A DNA stretch of 64,000 nt, from the NCBI GenBank assembly GCA_029378245.1, contig JARKIF010000097.1:1-64000 (forward strand). Direction: 5' to 3'. Below, in pieces: positions 33,317 to 44,611 of this stretch. The position numbers and the translations under genes were made by a program. How positions within the stretch are numbered: position 1 is the first letter of the stretch; the number at the start of each line of letters is the position of its first letter. Under the pieces are notes generated by a model. The model saw only the letters and a list, made by a program, of their open reading frames with translations. It was not told the DNA's origin and ran no database searches. This DNA comes from Roridomyces roridus (Eukaryota; Basidiomycota; Agaricomycetes; Agaricales; Mycenaceae).

Positions 33317-33641
33317 CTATACTTTCGACCACTTCTCAGCCTTGAGCGTGAACCTGAAGCTCCCATGTCAAATCACATTGAAGGAAAAAGAAACCAAGCA
33401 CGCACCGATAATCCCAGTCCTCTTTCTCGGCCCTGGTAGCCAAATCCGTGTAGACCTTGGCATGCTGAGGCCCGCTCGAATAGAAATCCGGCATGTGCTT
33501 GAGCACTCCTCCCTCCTCGTTGACGATGGACGCAAAATGAAAGCTGGGGTTATATCAGAAATTAGTGAACGTGATTGAAGCAGATGTCATCTCGCACCGG
33601 AAGCCCTCTTTGGCATACGCAGCATCAAGCAGCTGCACCAT
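33317..33641 (-). CDS. Small spliced open frame of unknown function
   Basis: Three exons, 33641-33598, 33543-33406 and 33353-33317, join cleanly to a 72-residue protein beginning 'MVQLLDAAYAKEGFRFHFAS' and ending 'DYRFTLKAEKWSKV'. The middle reads 'GGVLKHMPDFYSSGPQHA'. Both introns (about 52-54 nt) have good GT-AG sites. Composition is that of a real soluble protein. I do not recognise the family. It could be the C-terminal part of a longer protein: upstream sequence in another frame also reads sensibly ('VSKFAFPRKLVVNWKDG'), so an upstream exon or a truncation by frameshift is possible. Confidence 0.45.
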
Positions 33642-34325
33642 CCTTCCAGTTTACGACAAGTTTACGAGGAAAGGCGAATTTGCTGACGAATTGTACGTCA
33701 GCAGGGTGACTCGAACGAAAAGTCGGCCGCCGTTTGGTGAATGCTTGACCAGCCCTAGCCAGCACGCGACTCGACCCAGTCCTTCGAGTTGAAGAGCGGC
33801 AAACTGCAAAGTACCAATGACGGGACGCGGGGACGGCACGATGTGTTTCAAGGATTCGAGCCGTGGCGAACCGACGTGAGGCCGGTGAGCGGGTACAAGG
33901 AGGACGGATGGGCCGAAGCCTGACCGCCAGATAGGGTGGGCTCAGCAGGCTGGATTAGCTCGATGGTCGTAGCAGGAGCATAGGCCGCATCGTGATTAGT
34001 CATGGGATTCCGTGCTGATCTCTTCACAGGCCGCGACACCCGTGCGATACTCCTCAGATCACATTCCCTGACAAAGAATTGATCACCGAGCAAGCTGCCC
34101 GTACGGTGTACGACATCCACTCATTGCTAATCGAGCGCTGGCCGACCCCGGGTTTCCTACTTACGTGGCACGGGAAGGATTGCGGCAGCAACGGACCTAA
34201 CGTTCTTTCTAATCAAGCACTCTGGTCGAGTCCGGCTTCGATACTATACAGGAACCATGATTTGTGAACGACTGGAACGTATATAAACTGGCTGGCCCCA
34301 GACTTTCAAGGCAGCATCAAGCAGC
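33642..34325. other. Intergenic, upstream of HD2
   Basis: Promoter of HD2: 'cgtatataaactggctgg' at about 34279 gives a TATA box roughly 45 bp before the ATG. May include a lost N-terminal exon of the 33.3 kb gene. Confidence 0.4.
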
Positions 34326-35217
34326 ATGGACAAGACATTCGACGCATTCGTGCCTAGCACCGGCCCCGCGCTCATCGCCATCTCCAACCTCACCGCAGCA
34401 TACGTCCCATTCACGACGTTGCAGGCAATCCCAATCAACTCGACGGCCCACGCAGCGTCCTTCGCCTACGCCAAGCGCCTCACCCCGCCCTCGGTCTTTG
34501 GACACCTCCTCCGGTGCTTCTACTTTGGCCTCGCGTTCCTCTACACCGGGTTCCCCTCCAACACCCCGGGCGTAGCGCAAATCGGCATCGAAGAACTCGC
34601 CACCAGATTCTTCCATACCACCCTCCTGCACGACCTCGGCTGGTCCACTCTCCCCGAGGCGCTCAACCACCCCGCACACGCCATGACATTCGAGCTGCAC
34701 GGCGCAATCATGGCTTACGACCACCTGCACGCCGTAGCGCCCGAGCTCGACGCGCACCAAGTCGGCGACATCGCACAGAGCATCGTCCTCCACACCTCGG
34801 GCGATTATTGGCAGCAAGGCAATTCTTCCGCCAACCAAATGCTCATGTTCCTCACCGCCCTCTTTGACGTCGGCGGGTACAACGGGCTTGGCCTCGCGGG
34901 ACTCAATTTTACGAGCGTTTGGAATCCCCAGACTGTCCGGGAGATCGAGGCAGCGTTCCCGCGCGGGAATTTCAGCCAAGGAGGAGCTGCAGCGTTTGAG
35001 CGCGAGTTTAGCGAGAAGCCCAACTGCTTGCTTTCGCATTTCCCTGGCGGGGTGAGTACTAGATTCTTTCTGGTGAGGTGACTCGAGACTGATGTTGAAT
35101 TCTCTCAAGCTTGCCGGACTTGACGCTGATTTGTTGGTCGGCCCGATTGTGCCTGTGAAAAAATCGAGTAACGTCCGCCGAGTTGCGAGCGACCCTCACT
35201 TGCACTACGCGAATTAA
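34326..35217 (+). CDS. HD-domain protein, cyanamide-hydratase-like (HD2)
   Basis: Two exons, 34326-35051 and 35110-35217, give 277 residues. The start 'MDKTFDAFVPSTGPALIAIS' aligns with HD1 after its first seven residues. The HD motif is 'HTTLLHDLGW', followed by 'AHAMTFELHGAIMAYDHL', 'HQVGDIAQSIVLHTS', 'NQMLMFLTALFDVGGYNG', 'EKPNCLLSHFPGG' and, after the splice, 'LLVGPIVPVKKSS'. The single intron is at the same codon as in HD1. Identity to HD1 is roughly 60-65% by eye, far lower than between AFR1 and AFR2, so the two duplications differ in age or constraint. The reaction is inferred from the HD family; substrate unknown. Confidence 0.75.
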
Positions 35218-35463
35218 TCCAATGGCCGCAAATGAACCGACCAAAACATAGACCGTGCTTCATACTTTTGATTTCGCTACTTTCTCTACTTCCTTCGTTC
35301 ATAGCTGCCAGTTTCACGATAAAATTTGATGTATTGCGTGGTACCAAGAAAACGAGTGTCCATGTATGCTATGCGTATGCGTGCGAACCTATATTTACGT
35401 GCAATATCAACCCCGTCATCCTCATCTTCAAATTGAAAGCAAATTCAACAACGCCCCTCTAAG

Positions 35464-37512
35464 CTAAGAATGCCTCGTCATCCGATCCACTTCCCGATAA
35501 TTCTTGAGCAAGACACGACGAATGGACAACATGCCTGGCGGGATATCCCCATGGTCCGCATGGCTGTAAGCGCCCTCTGCGTCCGCAGTGAGCTCGGCGG
35601 CGCTGCGTCTGTCGGCGGGCGCAAACGGCTGGTTCCATGAGGAGAAGACAAAGTGCGATGGGTCGGGCGTCGTGTGCGCGGTGATCTCGTGCAGCTCGCG
35701 TTGGATGGACAGGCAGAATGCGTCGAGGTCTAAACAAAAGAGTAAGCAAAGAAGATTGAGGAGAGATAAGAAAGACGTACCGAGATCGTTCAGATCGTAG
35801 TTGAACGGGTTCTCAACTATTGAGGTTCAATTAGCTCTACTTTCAATACCCGGAACGAAAGAAACCCACTCTCTTGTCCGATCTCAAGGAAACCAAGGAG
35901 CAAGAACGCTGCGAAAGCCGTCCCAGGACTTGGTCTGTGAGTACAGGAACCATAGGCAAAGGAGAGGGCACCCACATGGTGAGGTATCCGAAGGACTGGA
36001 CGACCTGGAACGGCAAGAAGAACAGATAGAGCCTTGCATGGGATAAATATAACGAATACGAGATAATAACGCCCGACACGTACCAGAGAGACATGCGCAG
36101 ATGGGCCTGGTACGCGAACGGAAGGGGTGTCGTCCCAATGCGGTCCAAGTTGCTCATCGTGTCCTGGAGGTTGGAGATGTTGGTCAAAAGCCCACTCGCT
36201 GTCGCGGGCACGAGCCACCCGTTGCGGAGAAGGTCTGAATTATCCCGTCAGACCATGGTAGGCAATATAAACAAAAATAAACTCACAGTCAAGGTACGCG
36301 TTCAGATAAATCGTAATCTCGAGTGGGACATTGCTCTCAGACAACGGACCCTTCTTTTTCTTGTACTGCTCATTACGTTTGTTCAACCGACGGCTGCACT
36401 TGTGGAACAGCCACGAAAAGATCCGGAAGATGGGGAAGTAGTCGAAGAAGCCCGTCTCAGGTGGGTTGCGCGCGGGGCCGAGAGGGCGGTGGCTCTGGAT
36501 ATCAGCAAGCGCCGCTTCAGGATCGAAGGTCTTGGCACGCTTCAGTTTGAGCGTGGGCGTCGGCGTGGAAGCCAGAGTCGAGCGGCCGACGGTGCCAAAT
36601 TGAGAGCCAGCACCGTCTTTCAGAGCAGCAGCGGAGGAAATGGATCCACCGTCGGACATGGCGCGCTGCGGGTGTGGGGGCGCGGTGTGCAGAGGGAAGT
36701 CGTCGTCCTCAGAGGCGTGCCAGAGGGGCAGCATGTCTGCTGCAGTGGCAGGACCATGGTCGTTGGCGTAACGGGGGAGGAAGCAAATGAGGGGGTAGAG
36801 GTCCTCGTAGTAGACTCCAGGCTCGGAGCGCAGGAAATGCTGGACATAGGGGTTAGTCTCGCAATATTTTTGAAAGGACGATTCAGCGCACCTTCACAGC
36901 AACAGAAAAGCCTTGGACCTACAACAAGACTTAGCTTGGCTGAAGCGGAGAAAGATGTTCCGGACGCACCAAGTTGATCATACTCTTTTTCTCAATGACA
37001 CTCTGAATCTCGGTGATCTTCTTCTTCTCCTTGTCTACGCGCTCGAACGGGACATGAATCCAGATCTGAGAATGTCAGCTTCGGGCACAAGGGAGGGAAA
37101 TAGGGGGACGCACAAGCTGGGCAATGTTTCTAGACGCGATGGTGATATTGGTCCACAACTTGCGCCCTTCCTGGTACCTTTAATGACAGATGAGTAGTGT
37201 TCAAAAAGGTCGGGAGCACGTACCTCTCATATGCGGTGGACGTTCTAAAGCTAATGACCAGACCGAGGACGGTACCAAGGACCGTGAGCAAGCTGCTCGA
37301 TATCGCAAGGTTGTGTGACGTCAATTTCGTGACGAGGGCGACCACTAAAGGCAGGGATAAGCTTCCTCGAGACTCAGACGAAAAAAAGACGCACTCGTCG
37401 CCACGAGGGTGAAGAAAAACGTCTCGGGCCAGACATCGTTAATTACGGTGGCATTGAACTTTTTCAGCGACCATCCGCTGAACATGGGGTTGCCGGATCC
37501 GCTGGCGACCAT
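35464..37512 (-). CDS. Bestrophin-family anion channel protein
   Basis: Starts at ATG 37512 ('MVASGSGNPMFSGWSLKKFN') and ends at 35464. In order: 'DVWPETFFFTLVAT', 'SLLTVLGTVLGLVISFRTST', 'AYERY', 'YQEGRKLWTNITIASRNIAQ', 'LICFLPRYAN', a low-complexity cytoplasmic stretch, 'SNVPLEITIYLNAYL', 'LRMSLW', 'YLFFLPFQVVQSFGYLTM', 'AFLLLGFLEIGQE' and 'NPFNYDLNDLDLDAFCLSIQ'. The FRT-AYERY, WxNI and 'ENPFNYDxNDLDLD' motifs are hallmarks of fungal bestrophin-like proteins, pentameric anion channels in animals. Several introns of about 50 nt. The insert of about 150 residues between helices is typical of fungi. Convergent with HD2 and divergent from AFR2. Confidence 0.85.
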
Positions 37513-38718
37513 CTTGAATGGGTCTTTTGGTGGGGAGAGGGAAGAGGGGGAGGGGAAGGAAGGGTGGCGACAAAAAAGAAGACAAGGTAATAAATGGACA
37601 GTGATGTGATCGGCGATGTTGTTCCGTTTTCAGGGCGCTGAAGCCTGAAACGCACATAGGAGCGGTGATATGGTTACCAGCCCCAGATTCAGTGGAAACA
37701 AATGTCTAGGTCTCCTCGTTTGACTTGGAGTGAATAATTAAGCGTTTAGGCTTCTGGCCTGGGTTGGAGAGCCAGATTCAGAGTCCAAGAACGAAAGGAA
37801 ACTCGTGAAATACTCGTTTTTTTGGCAGAACCGGTTCCACGTGGAAACTTCCCAAGAGCGCTCATGCCTGTTTTGATCCTCCGACACAGCCGGCCAGCAG
37901 AATCCGTATCCTCGGCGGCGTCTGCCACACAGTACACTGGCACCTCGGTTGATTCAGAACAAGAATCAAGCGGGGCGCTGAGCGCTCAAGCCCGCAGTTT
38001 CAATTCTTGGCGTGCGCGGAGGGTACCACTTAAGGCTCCCTAGCCGAGTTGGAATTCCAGAACATGTAACCGTGAACTTCTCGTACTCCCGCCCGATCTT
38101 TGTTGCTGATGCGTGCGGCGTACCCCATAATAAAAATCTATTTGAGGCTTGTTGAGACGGGGCCACACAGCTACATAGTTTGATGGATAGACTGCATGTT
38201 GAAGGGCTACATTGAACATTCTAAAGACGGTTGCAAAGTCCTTGGGCGATCATTTGGCTGTGCTTGTTCATCCGGATCATCTTCTTTTGCTCCAAACCGT
38301 CATTTGAGCAAACTCAGCCTGGGGCTCGACTGGTCGACTCTCCGAGGAAAAAAAAAAACCTTGCTGCTCGATGCCCCAGCGAACGCTCCGTCAGGCCGTG
38401 CGCTTCTTTCGGGCTGATCTGCCCACATAGTGTCTACTTCTGGCTTGTCTCCGACATTCTTGCAGGCGACGGCTGAGAGAAGCTGAGCAGGTGGTCGTAT
38501 TTCGGCTTCACTGTACCCGGACGTCCATGTCCGCCGCGGCGAGGCTTTATTCTCAGGAAACTCTCACAAGACAACCGATGCCGTCGCCCCACATGGAAGC
38601 CGTCACGGTGACGGCTCGGTCTTCCCTGATCTTCCTCGCTGGCCCGTTGCTGGCCCGACTCGCAACGGACGATGTCTACCACAAAGTTATGCACCGGCGT
38701 CTTGAGATTAGATGTTGT

Positions 38719-38726
38719 CCAATGGA
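38719..38726 (+). promoter_or_regulatory. CCAAT-like box of AFR2
   Basis: CCAATGGA, about 205 bp before the ATG, preceded by ACCGGCGTCTTG, in the same order as upstream of AFR1. Confidence 0.55.
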
Positions 38727-38837
38727 GGGGCTTCCGGTATCCGGCCCGACGCTTCAACTCTCGCCCGCCGTTCGGTGTGCTCAGCTCTCTGACCGATGTT
38801 ACATCCTGCGCGAGCGTCACCATCCGGCGTCGTCCCG

Positions 38838-38843
38838 TATAAA
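38838..38843 (+). promoter_or_regulatory. TATA box of AFR2
   Basis: tataaa followed by gagctc, about 90 bp before the ATG at 38931; same block at AFR1. Confidence 0.7.
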
Positions 38844-38930
38844 GAGCTCAAGAATCGGAGTGCAGTCTTCACTCAGCACTTAAACCTACAACTTCTCTAA
38901 GAACAACTACTACTACTCGACTACTGAAAA

Positions 38931-41900
38931 ATGTCCACCGTACTCCCTCCTCTCGACTGCACCCTCAGCCTCGACGAGATAATTGATTTCCACATTTCTC
39001 ACAACAACCAAGGCGCCGCATTCTCGTTCGCAGACGCCCAGGGCAACATCACCGACATCAGTCACTTTGAATTTGCCAGAGCGGCCCACCGCGTCGCTCA
39101 CATCCTCCGGCCTCAGCGCCTGGGTCCGGAAGGACAGGTGCTGGCGATCATGGCATTGACAGATTCCTTGATCTACCAGACGCTCATCGCTGGTTGCATC
39201 AAGGCTGGGATCGTGGTAAGTTTTATTCCGGGATCTATCGCAAACTCGTATTAATCATGGGCTACAGCCCTTCCCCATCTCAAACCGCAATTCATCCGCG
39301 GCTGTTTTGCATCTCCTGAACACCACCAAGTCGCATCGTCTGTTGATCACCAAGGCCTCGCTTGGGCCACTGACGGACGCCATTGCGGCGGACCTTGCAG
39401 CTCTGAGCGTCCCTTACGATCTCTCGATCGAAGAGATCCCGCTCTTGGGACAGCTTTACCCGCATCTCGGAGATGAATCACCCTCAGACCAGTTCATCCC
39501 ATACCCCAGTCCCGCTAAATGCACGCCTCTTGATACAGTTGCGATGTATCTTCATTCGAGTGGTAGGTGAAACCATTCTCCCATTCTTCGCATTCTAAAT
39601 TGCACGCGCAGGGAGCACCGGTTTCCCAAAATCGATCCCAGAAACACACCGGACGCTCCTCCACTACGCTGCCATGGGTAAGCTCCACCACTCCCGCGCA
39701 TTTGCCACTCGTTTAAACCGATTCCCAGACGCCGTCTTTGAGTCCCGGGAGCTTGCACCCCGCCAAGCTGTTGGCGCCCTCCCCTCTTTCCACGCCCTCG
39801 CCATGGTTGAACAATTCATCTTCCCCGTCCTCGCTGGCGGCACCGCATGCATCTATCCCCCGACTTCCCTCTCCACACCGATGGAGTACCGCATCCCAAT
39901 CGTTCCCACGGCCGAAAACGCCATTGAGAACGCCCAAAGATCAAAGGCGAACGGGATCGTCGCGGTACCTGCAATGATTCTGGAATGGGCCGCGGAGGAG
40001 AAGGATGTCCAGTATCTGAAGACGTTGAACTTGTTGACGTATTCGGGTGGACCGCTGTCGGAACGAGTTGGAGATAAGCTTGTCAAGGAGGGTGTGAATC
40101 TGGTGCCTATGTATGGGGCGACCGAATGTGAGCATCTCTTGTTCCTGGACGGCCGACGCTGACCTTTTGGCAGTTGGAGCCCCCAGCATTGTCAAGCGTC
40201 ACCAGGAGGAGGTAGACGCGGGTGAATGGGCCTGGCTGCGATTCAGTGACCGGGTGCATGTTCGGTGGATGCCGCAAGGCGATGGGACTTTCGAGTGCCA
40301 GTTCTTGGTCAGCTTCAAATCTATTTCACTCGAAAGCAATCTCTGACTCCTTGAAAAGACAACGCCAGAGACACACCAAGTCGCTGTCGAGAATCTCCCA
40401 GATACCAAGGGCTACTCGACCAAGGATCTGTTCGAGCGCCACCCGACCAAACCTGACTTGTTCAAAATGTACGTCCTTTTCCATCTCCCATTATATCAAC
40501 TTACAATATTTTACACCAGTGTCGGACGTCTCGACGACGTGCTCATCATGGCCAATGGCGAGAAGACCGTCCCTGGACCAATGGAAGACGTGATGATGTC
40601 CTCCCCACACATCTGCGGCGCTATCATGTTTGGACGCGAGCGTAACCAGATTGGTGTGCTCATCGAACCGCACCCGCACCAGAAAGTGGATCCGTCGGAC
40701 GAGAAGCAGCTGGCTGAATACCGGAATCTGATCTGGTGAGCAGTCCTGAGGGAGTGTGTATGCAGTGCTAACAAGAAATCAGGCCCATAATCCAGGAGGC
40801 CAACGAGAACGCGCCTTCCTTTGCGCGGATTTACAAGGAGATGATCTTGGTCACACAACCCAGCAAGCCTATGGTGCGTGCACCCAAAGGCACAGTGATC
40901 AAGAAGGCGACTTGGGCCCTGTATACCGCGGAGATTGACGCTCTGTGGGTATTGTTGTTCTCACCCAATTCATCACTAACTTTTTTTGCAGATACAACAC
41001 AATTGAAGCGAGCAGTAACGCCGGGAGCGATGTCGAGCCACCAGTCTCGTGGACTGAGAAAGACCTCGAACCCTGGCTGATGAAGCACGCCAGCCAACTT
41101 GCCGACCGCCCCCTCCGCGCGGGCGATGATCTCTTTGACCAGGGCTTCGACAGTCTGAACGCGACTTTCCTGCGTCACCGCATCGTGGGCGCGCTGAGGA
41201 ACTCGGAGCACAAGGACGCGGCTGCCAAGATCCCGCAGAATATTGCCTACTCCCACCCGTCGATTCAAGACCTGACCAGCGCGATCTTAAGGCTGGTCCG
41301 GGGTGGAGATGCAGCCGCGTCCGAGTCTGACTCTGTCGACGATCACAAAGCTGCTGTGGAGGCAATGATCGCAAAGTACAGCCAGGGATTTGACTCACCC
41401 ATTCCACCCACTGCGGCGACACCTCGATCGTCGGCTGCGGTCGTTCTTCTGACTGGAACGACGGGAGCGCTAGGCTCGCATATTCTTGCAATATTGCTGG
41501 AATCTGTTTCGGTTCAGCGCGTCTATGCTTTCAATCGGCGAGGACGGACAGCCATCTCCGAACGGCAGCACGATGCCTTTGTCGATCGGGGTCTGAATAC
41601 AGAGCTACTCTCCTTTGAGAAGCTCGCATATTTCGAGGGCGACACGGCCAAGGCTGATCTATCACTACCGGCCGACGTCTGGACAGAGGTAAGTTTTCGT
41701 TGTGTGCTCAAATCAATCACTCACTCTTCGCCAGCTTCGCGAGACTGTCACCGTAATAATCCACAACGCCTGGATGCTTGACTTCAACAAGAAGCTTTCG
41801 TCGTTTGAGTCGCATATCAAGGGAACACGCAACCTCATCGATTTGGCGCGCTCCTCTTCAAACGCTGTCCGTTTTCTGTTCACGTCCTCCATCGCCTCAG

Positions 41901-42676
41901 CACAAGGTTGGGATCAGTCTCTTGGTCCATTCCCCGAGGAGTTGCAGCTTGATGCGAGTGTTGCTGTTGGTAACGGGTACAGCGAGGGTAAATACGCCTC
42001 TGAGCGGGTAGGTGGTCTTTTCCACTCGAATTCAATCTCAATTTTGACACGACCTCTTAGATACTCGCCGCATCTGGACTCGAGGCCACCTCGTTCAGAA
42101 TCGGTCAAGTCAGCGGTGCCACGACTAGCGGAGCCTGGTCAACGACCGACTGGGTCCCAGCCATCGTGAAATCCAGCCTCGCACTGGGCGCGTTCCCTTC
42201 CGATCCTTCCAGTCTCGTCGCATGGCTCCCGGCCGAGGCCGTCTCTGGCGCCATTGTTGACGCAGCGCTCACCACGACAACTCCGCCGTTCGCAATTAAC
42301 TTGGTGCACCCGCGTCCAGTCCCGTGGGACCTCGTCATGTCGAGCATGGCGGATTCTGTCAAGGTGCCGCTCAAACCTTTCGCCGAGTGGGTACAGGATA
42401 TCCGGGATCGGGCGCCGAACGCCACTGCGGAAGATCTGGGAAATATTGTGAGTCGAGTCCCATCTACACAAAATCTCTTGACTGACGTGACTCCTTAAGC
42501 CTGGACTCAAGATACTTGATTTCCTCGCAGCTGCGGAGGCGGGCCAAGCTAGCACGGAATTCTCGACGACAAAAGCGCAAAAGTTGAGTGACTCGATGAA
42601 GTTCCTCGAGCCGCTGAACGCGAACGATGCGCGTCGGTGGATGGGCTATTGGCAAGGGAAGCACTTTATACAATGA
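38931..42676 (+). CDS. NRPS-like adenylate-forming reductase, intact copy 2 (AFR2)
   Basis: Eleven exons (38931-39215, 39268-39562, 39612-40127, 40174-40307, 40359-40468, 40520-40735, 40783-40944, 40992-41688, 41735-42007, 42061-42447, 42500-42676) give 1083 residues, the normal size for A-T-R enzymes. The adenylation domain has 'YLHSSGSTGFPKSIPE' (A3, about 190), 'FHALAM' (A4) and 'MYGATEFGAPS' (A5, about 362). The carrier site is Ser about 627 in 'DDLFDQGFDSLNATF'. The reductase begins near 727 with 'LLTGTTGALGSHIL' and has a YxxxK pair in 'GNGYSEGKYASE'. It should reduce a carboxylic acid to an aldehyde via AMP and phosphopantetheine thioester; the acid is unknown. AKR genes nearby could take the aldehyde further. 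About 93% identical to AFR1 in exon 1. Confidence 0.88.
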
Positions 42677-42957
42677 ACCGTGGATGATTGAAAGACGTTC
42701 TAATACATTTATTGTAATACAACTATATAATGTTGCTTTCTTTTCCGTAATGGGAGGGCGAGCTCGAGGCAGCCTGAGCAAGGGTCCAGTACAGAAGTAC
42801 CGGGACCTGCGATGCAGCAGAATCGAGAACACATCTGGACCACGGGCATTGACAAACGAAAGACTTGCTCACTTGACGATATACACTACATGTTACACGG
42901 ATGTGTATTAGACTTGGGGACGGACAATATACGTGTCTTGTTCATTTGCCCTGAGGT

Positions 42958-43480
42958 TTACTATTAGTATGAGCATCATCGAACATGCAGGAAGCCTAGC
43001 AGAACTCACCGGCGCATCCTCTACATCGACCAGAGTCCGGCCCTCAGCCAGGAACGGCTCATTCTCAATCTGCGCCGTGGCAGAAAGCATCGGCTCCTTG
43101 TTGGCCTTGGCCGCCACATCAACAGGGATAGAATACAACCCGCTCTCCGCCCTCCTCAAGATCTTTTTGAGCCTATGAATCTTGCGGCCCAACACAAGCG
43201 CGATGATGGAGCAGATGAGGAGGCCGGCACCCAGCCCACCAAAGAACGACCCGACGATGCGGCCGTGCCGGTTGGGGCAGGACTGGTAGACGTACGGCCG
43301 CAGCTGGGCCGGGTACTGCACGAGGACCTCGGTGTAGTAGGGCTGGCGGTTGGTGTAAGTGTAAGGCGTAGCGGTCGTCCAGGGACGACCGATTGTTCGA
43401 GTGGGGAGCTCGGGGGTCGCGGTGATCGTTACGGTGCGAACGACGGTCTCGGTGACATCTGCGATATTTGCATGAGCCAT
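42958..43480 (-). CDS. Single-pass membrane protein of unknown function
   Basis: From ATG 43480 ('MAHANIADVTETVVRTVTIT') the main exon runs to 43010; a 49-nt intron (gtgagt...ctaatag) then places a stop directly after 'VEDAP', giving 157 residues. Without splicing the frame stops at 42908 instead. A Thr/Pro-rich N-terminal part is followed by one transmembrane helix ('GGLGAGLLICSIIALVLG', about residues 78-97) and a basic then acidic cytoplasmic tail ('RKIHRLKKILRR'). No signal peptide. No family recognised; the layout resembles small fungal type III membrane or wall-sensor-like proteins, but that is only a shape comparison. Confidence 0.55.
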
Positions 43481-43951
43481 GTATGTCGTCGTGGGGGCGT
43501 GAAATGTTCGTAGCCACCGCAGGACTGCGCCTTTTAAATGTTTGCTGCGCTTCTGAACTGCGATCTGTGATGAGTCGCAACTGACACCGCCAAGACACCG
43601 CTCCATGATGTGTATCACTTTCAACAATACACCATTGGCAAACTATGCCCGCTGTTTGTGCTCAGTCCCGACATTACGAAATATCAATGCGCAAGTTGAG
43701 ATCCAGAAATCAACCAAGAAATCGAACATTGCACGTGACATCTGATGCTATGATCGCCGATCATTAATGTTCACCTTGGAGTACCACCAAACAGCTTCGT
43801 CGCACAAAAGAAAATTAAAAGGCTAGTATAATTCCTAGGTAATCGACAACACGGTAAACAAACGACACCGAAGAAAGGGGGGCCGAAAGGCAAGAAGCCA
43901 AAGTGAATAGCTATGAAAGCGGAATGTAGATAAGTATTGGGACCAGTTGCA
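43481..43951. other. Intergenic
   Basis: 5' flank of the one-TM gene and 3' flank of the LPMO gene. No gene seen. Confidence 0.4.
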
Positions 43952-44611
43952 TCAGGCAAGGACCTTCTGGACAGGGATGTCACCGTTAGAGCCATGACCG
44001 TGAGTCCTGTACCTGTTCGTCCAAGATTCCTCCGACCCCAAACCTGCCGCAGCAAAATTGTCCGCTTCGCACCCAGCCCTTGTGCTCGGGCGGACAATAT
44101 CCACATCAACGCAGGCGTAGAATGCGTTCTCGGTATCGAAGATATTCCAGCGGGCGAGAATCGTCTGCCGGCCAGTGTATCCGTGCAAAGGGACCTGCTG
44201 TACGACCGTTGCCGGGGGCATGGCGCCAAAATCTTCAAACGAAGCAAGCTCCTTGTGGCCCTCCGGAGTGCGGATGAAATATTCCCAGTTGGATGTCTTG
44301 TGCGGGGCGGTGAGGTGCCAAGTGAAGGAGATTGCATCGGCGACGGGGTGAATACGAGTGTAATAGTCCTCCCACAAGCCCTCGTTGTTGAGCTCGGGGA
44401 ACCACTTGCCGTTGCCATTGCACTCGAACGAGCCCTTGAGCCCCTCGACGCTCTGTGGCTCCCACTTGACCTCGCCGCAGCCGGGGAATTTGAGCTCCGC
44501 GCAAAATGCTTGACGGCTCGGGGGATGGGTGACATAGCCGTGCGCGGCGACGGGAGCGACAACCATAGAGAGGGACACAGCGACGAATGCGGAGAGGGCG
44601 AAGATGTTCAT
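43952..44611 (-). CDS. AA10-type lytic polysaccharide monooxygenase (chitin-binding type 4)
   Basis: Single exon, 219 residues. Signal peptide of 23 residues ('MNIFALSAFVAVSLSMVVAP'...) cleaved before His24, the N-terminal copper ligand ('HGYVTHPPSRQAFC'). The second histidine is His104 in 'APHKTSNWEYFIRTPEG'. Further family marks are 'WNIFDTENAFYACVDVDI' near the end and the paired cysteines. Copper LPMOs of AA10 cleave chitin or cellulose oxidatively outside the cell; in fungi chitin (own wall or prey) is the likelier target. No C-terminal carbohydrate-binding module. AA10 is mainly bacterial and is scarcer in fungi than AA9, so this is a less usual gene; the GC-rich codon use is like its neighbours. 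A TATA-like tatataag lies about 145 bp upstream. Confidence 0.85.
   Translation of the reverse strand: MNIFALSAFVAVSLSMVVAPVAAHGYVTHPPSRQAFCAELKFPGCGEVKWEPQSVEGLKGSFECNGNGKWFPELNNEGLWEDYYTRIHPVADAISFTWHLTAPHKTSNWEYFIRTPEGHKELASFEDFGAMPPATVVQQVPLHGYTGRQTILARWNIFDTENAFYACVDVDIVRPSTRAGCEADNFAAAGLGSEESWTNRYRTHGHGSNGDIPVQKVLA

Larger units (their letters stand above)
37513..38930. other. Shared upstream region of bestrophin and AFR2
   Basis: 1.4 kb between divergent genes. The AFR2-proximal 370 bp share ordered motifs with the AFR1 upstream region. No further gene recognised. Confidence 0.5.
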
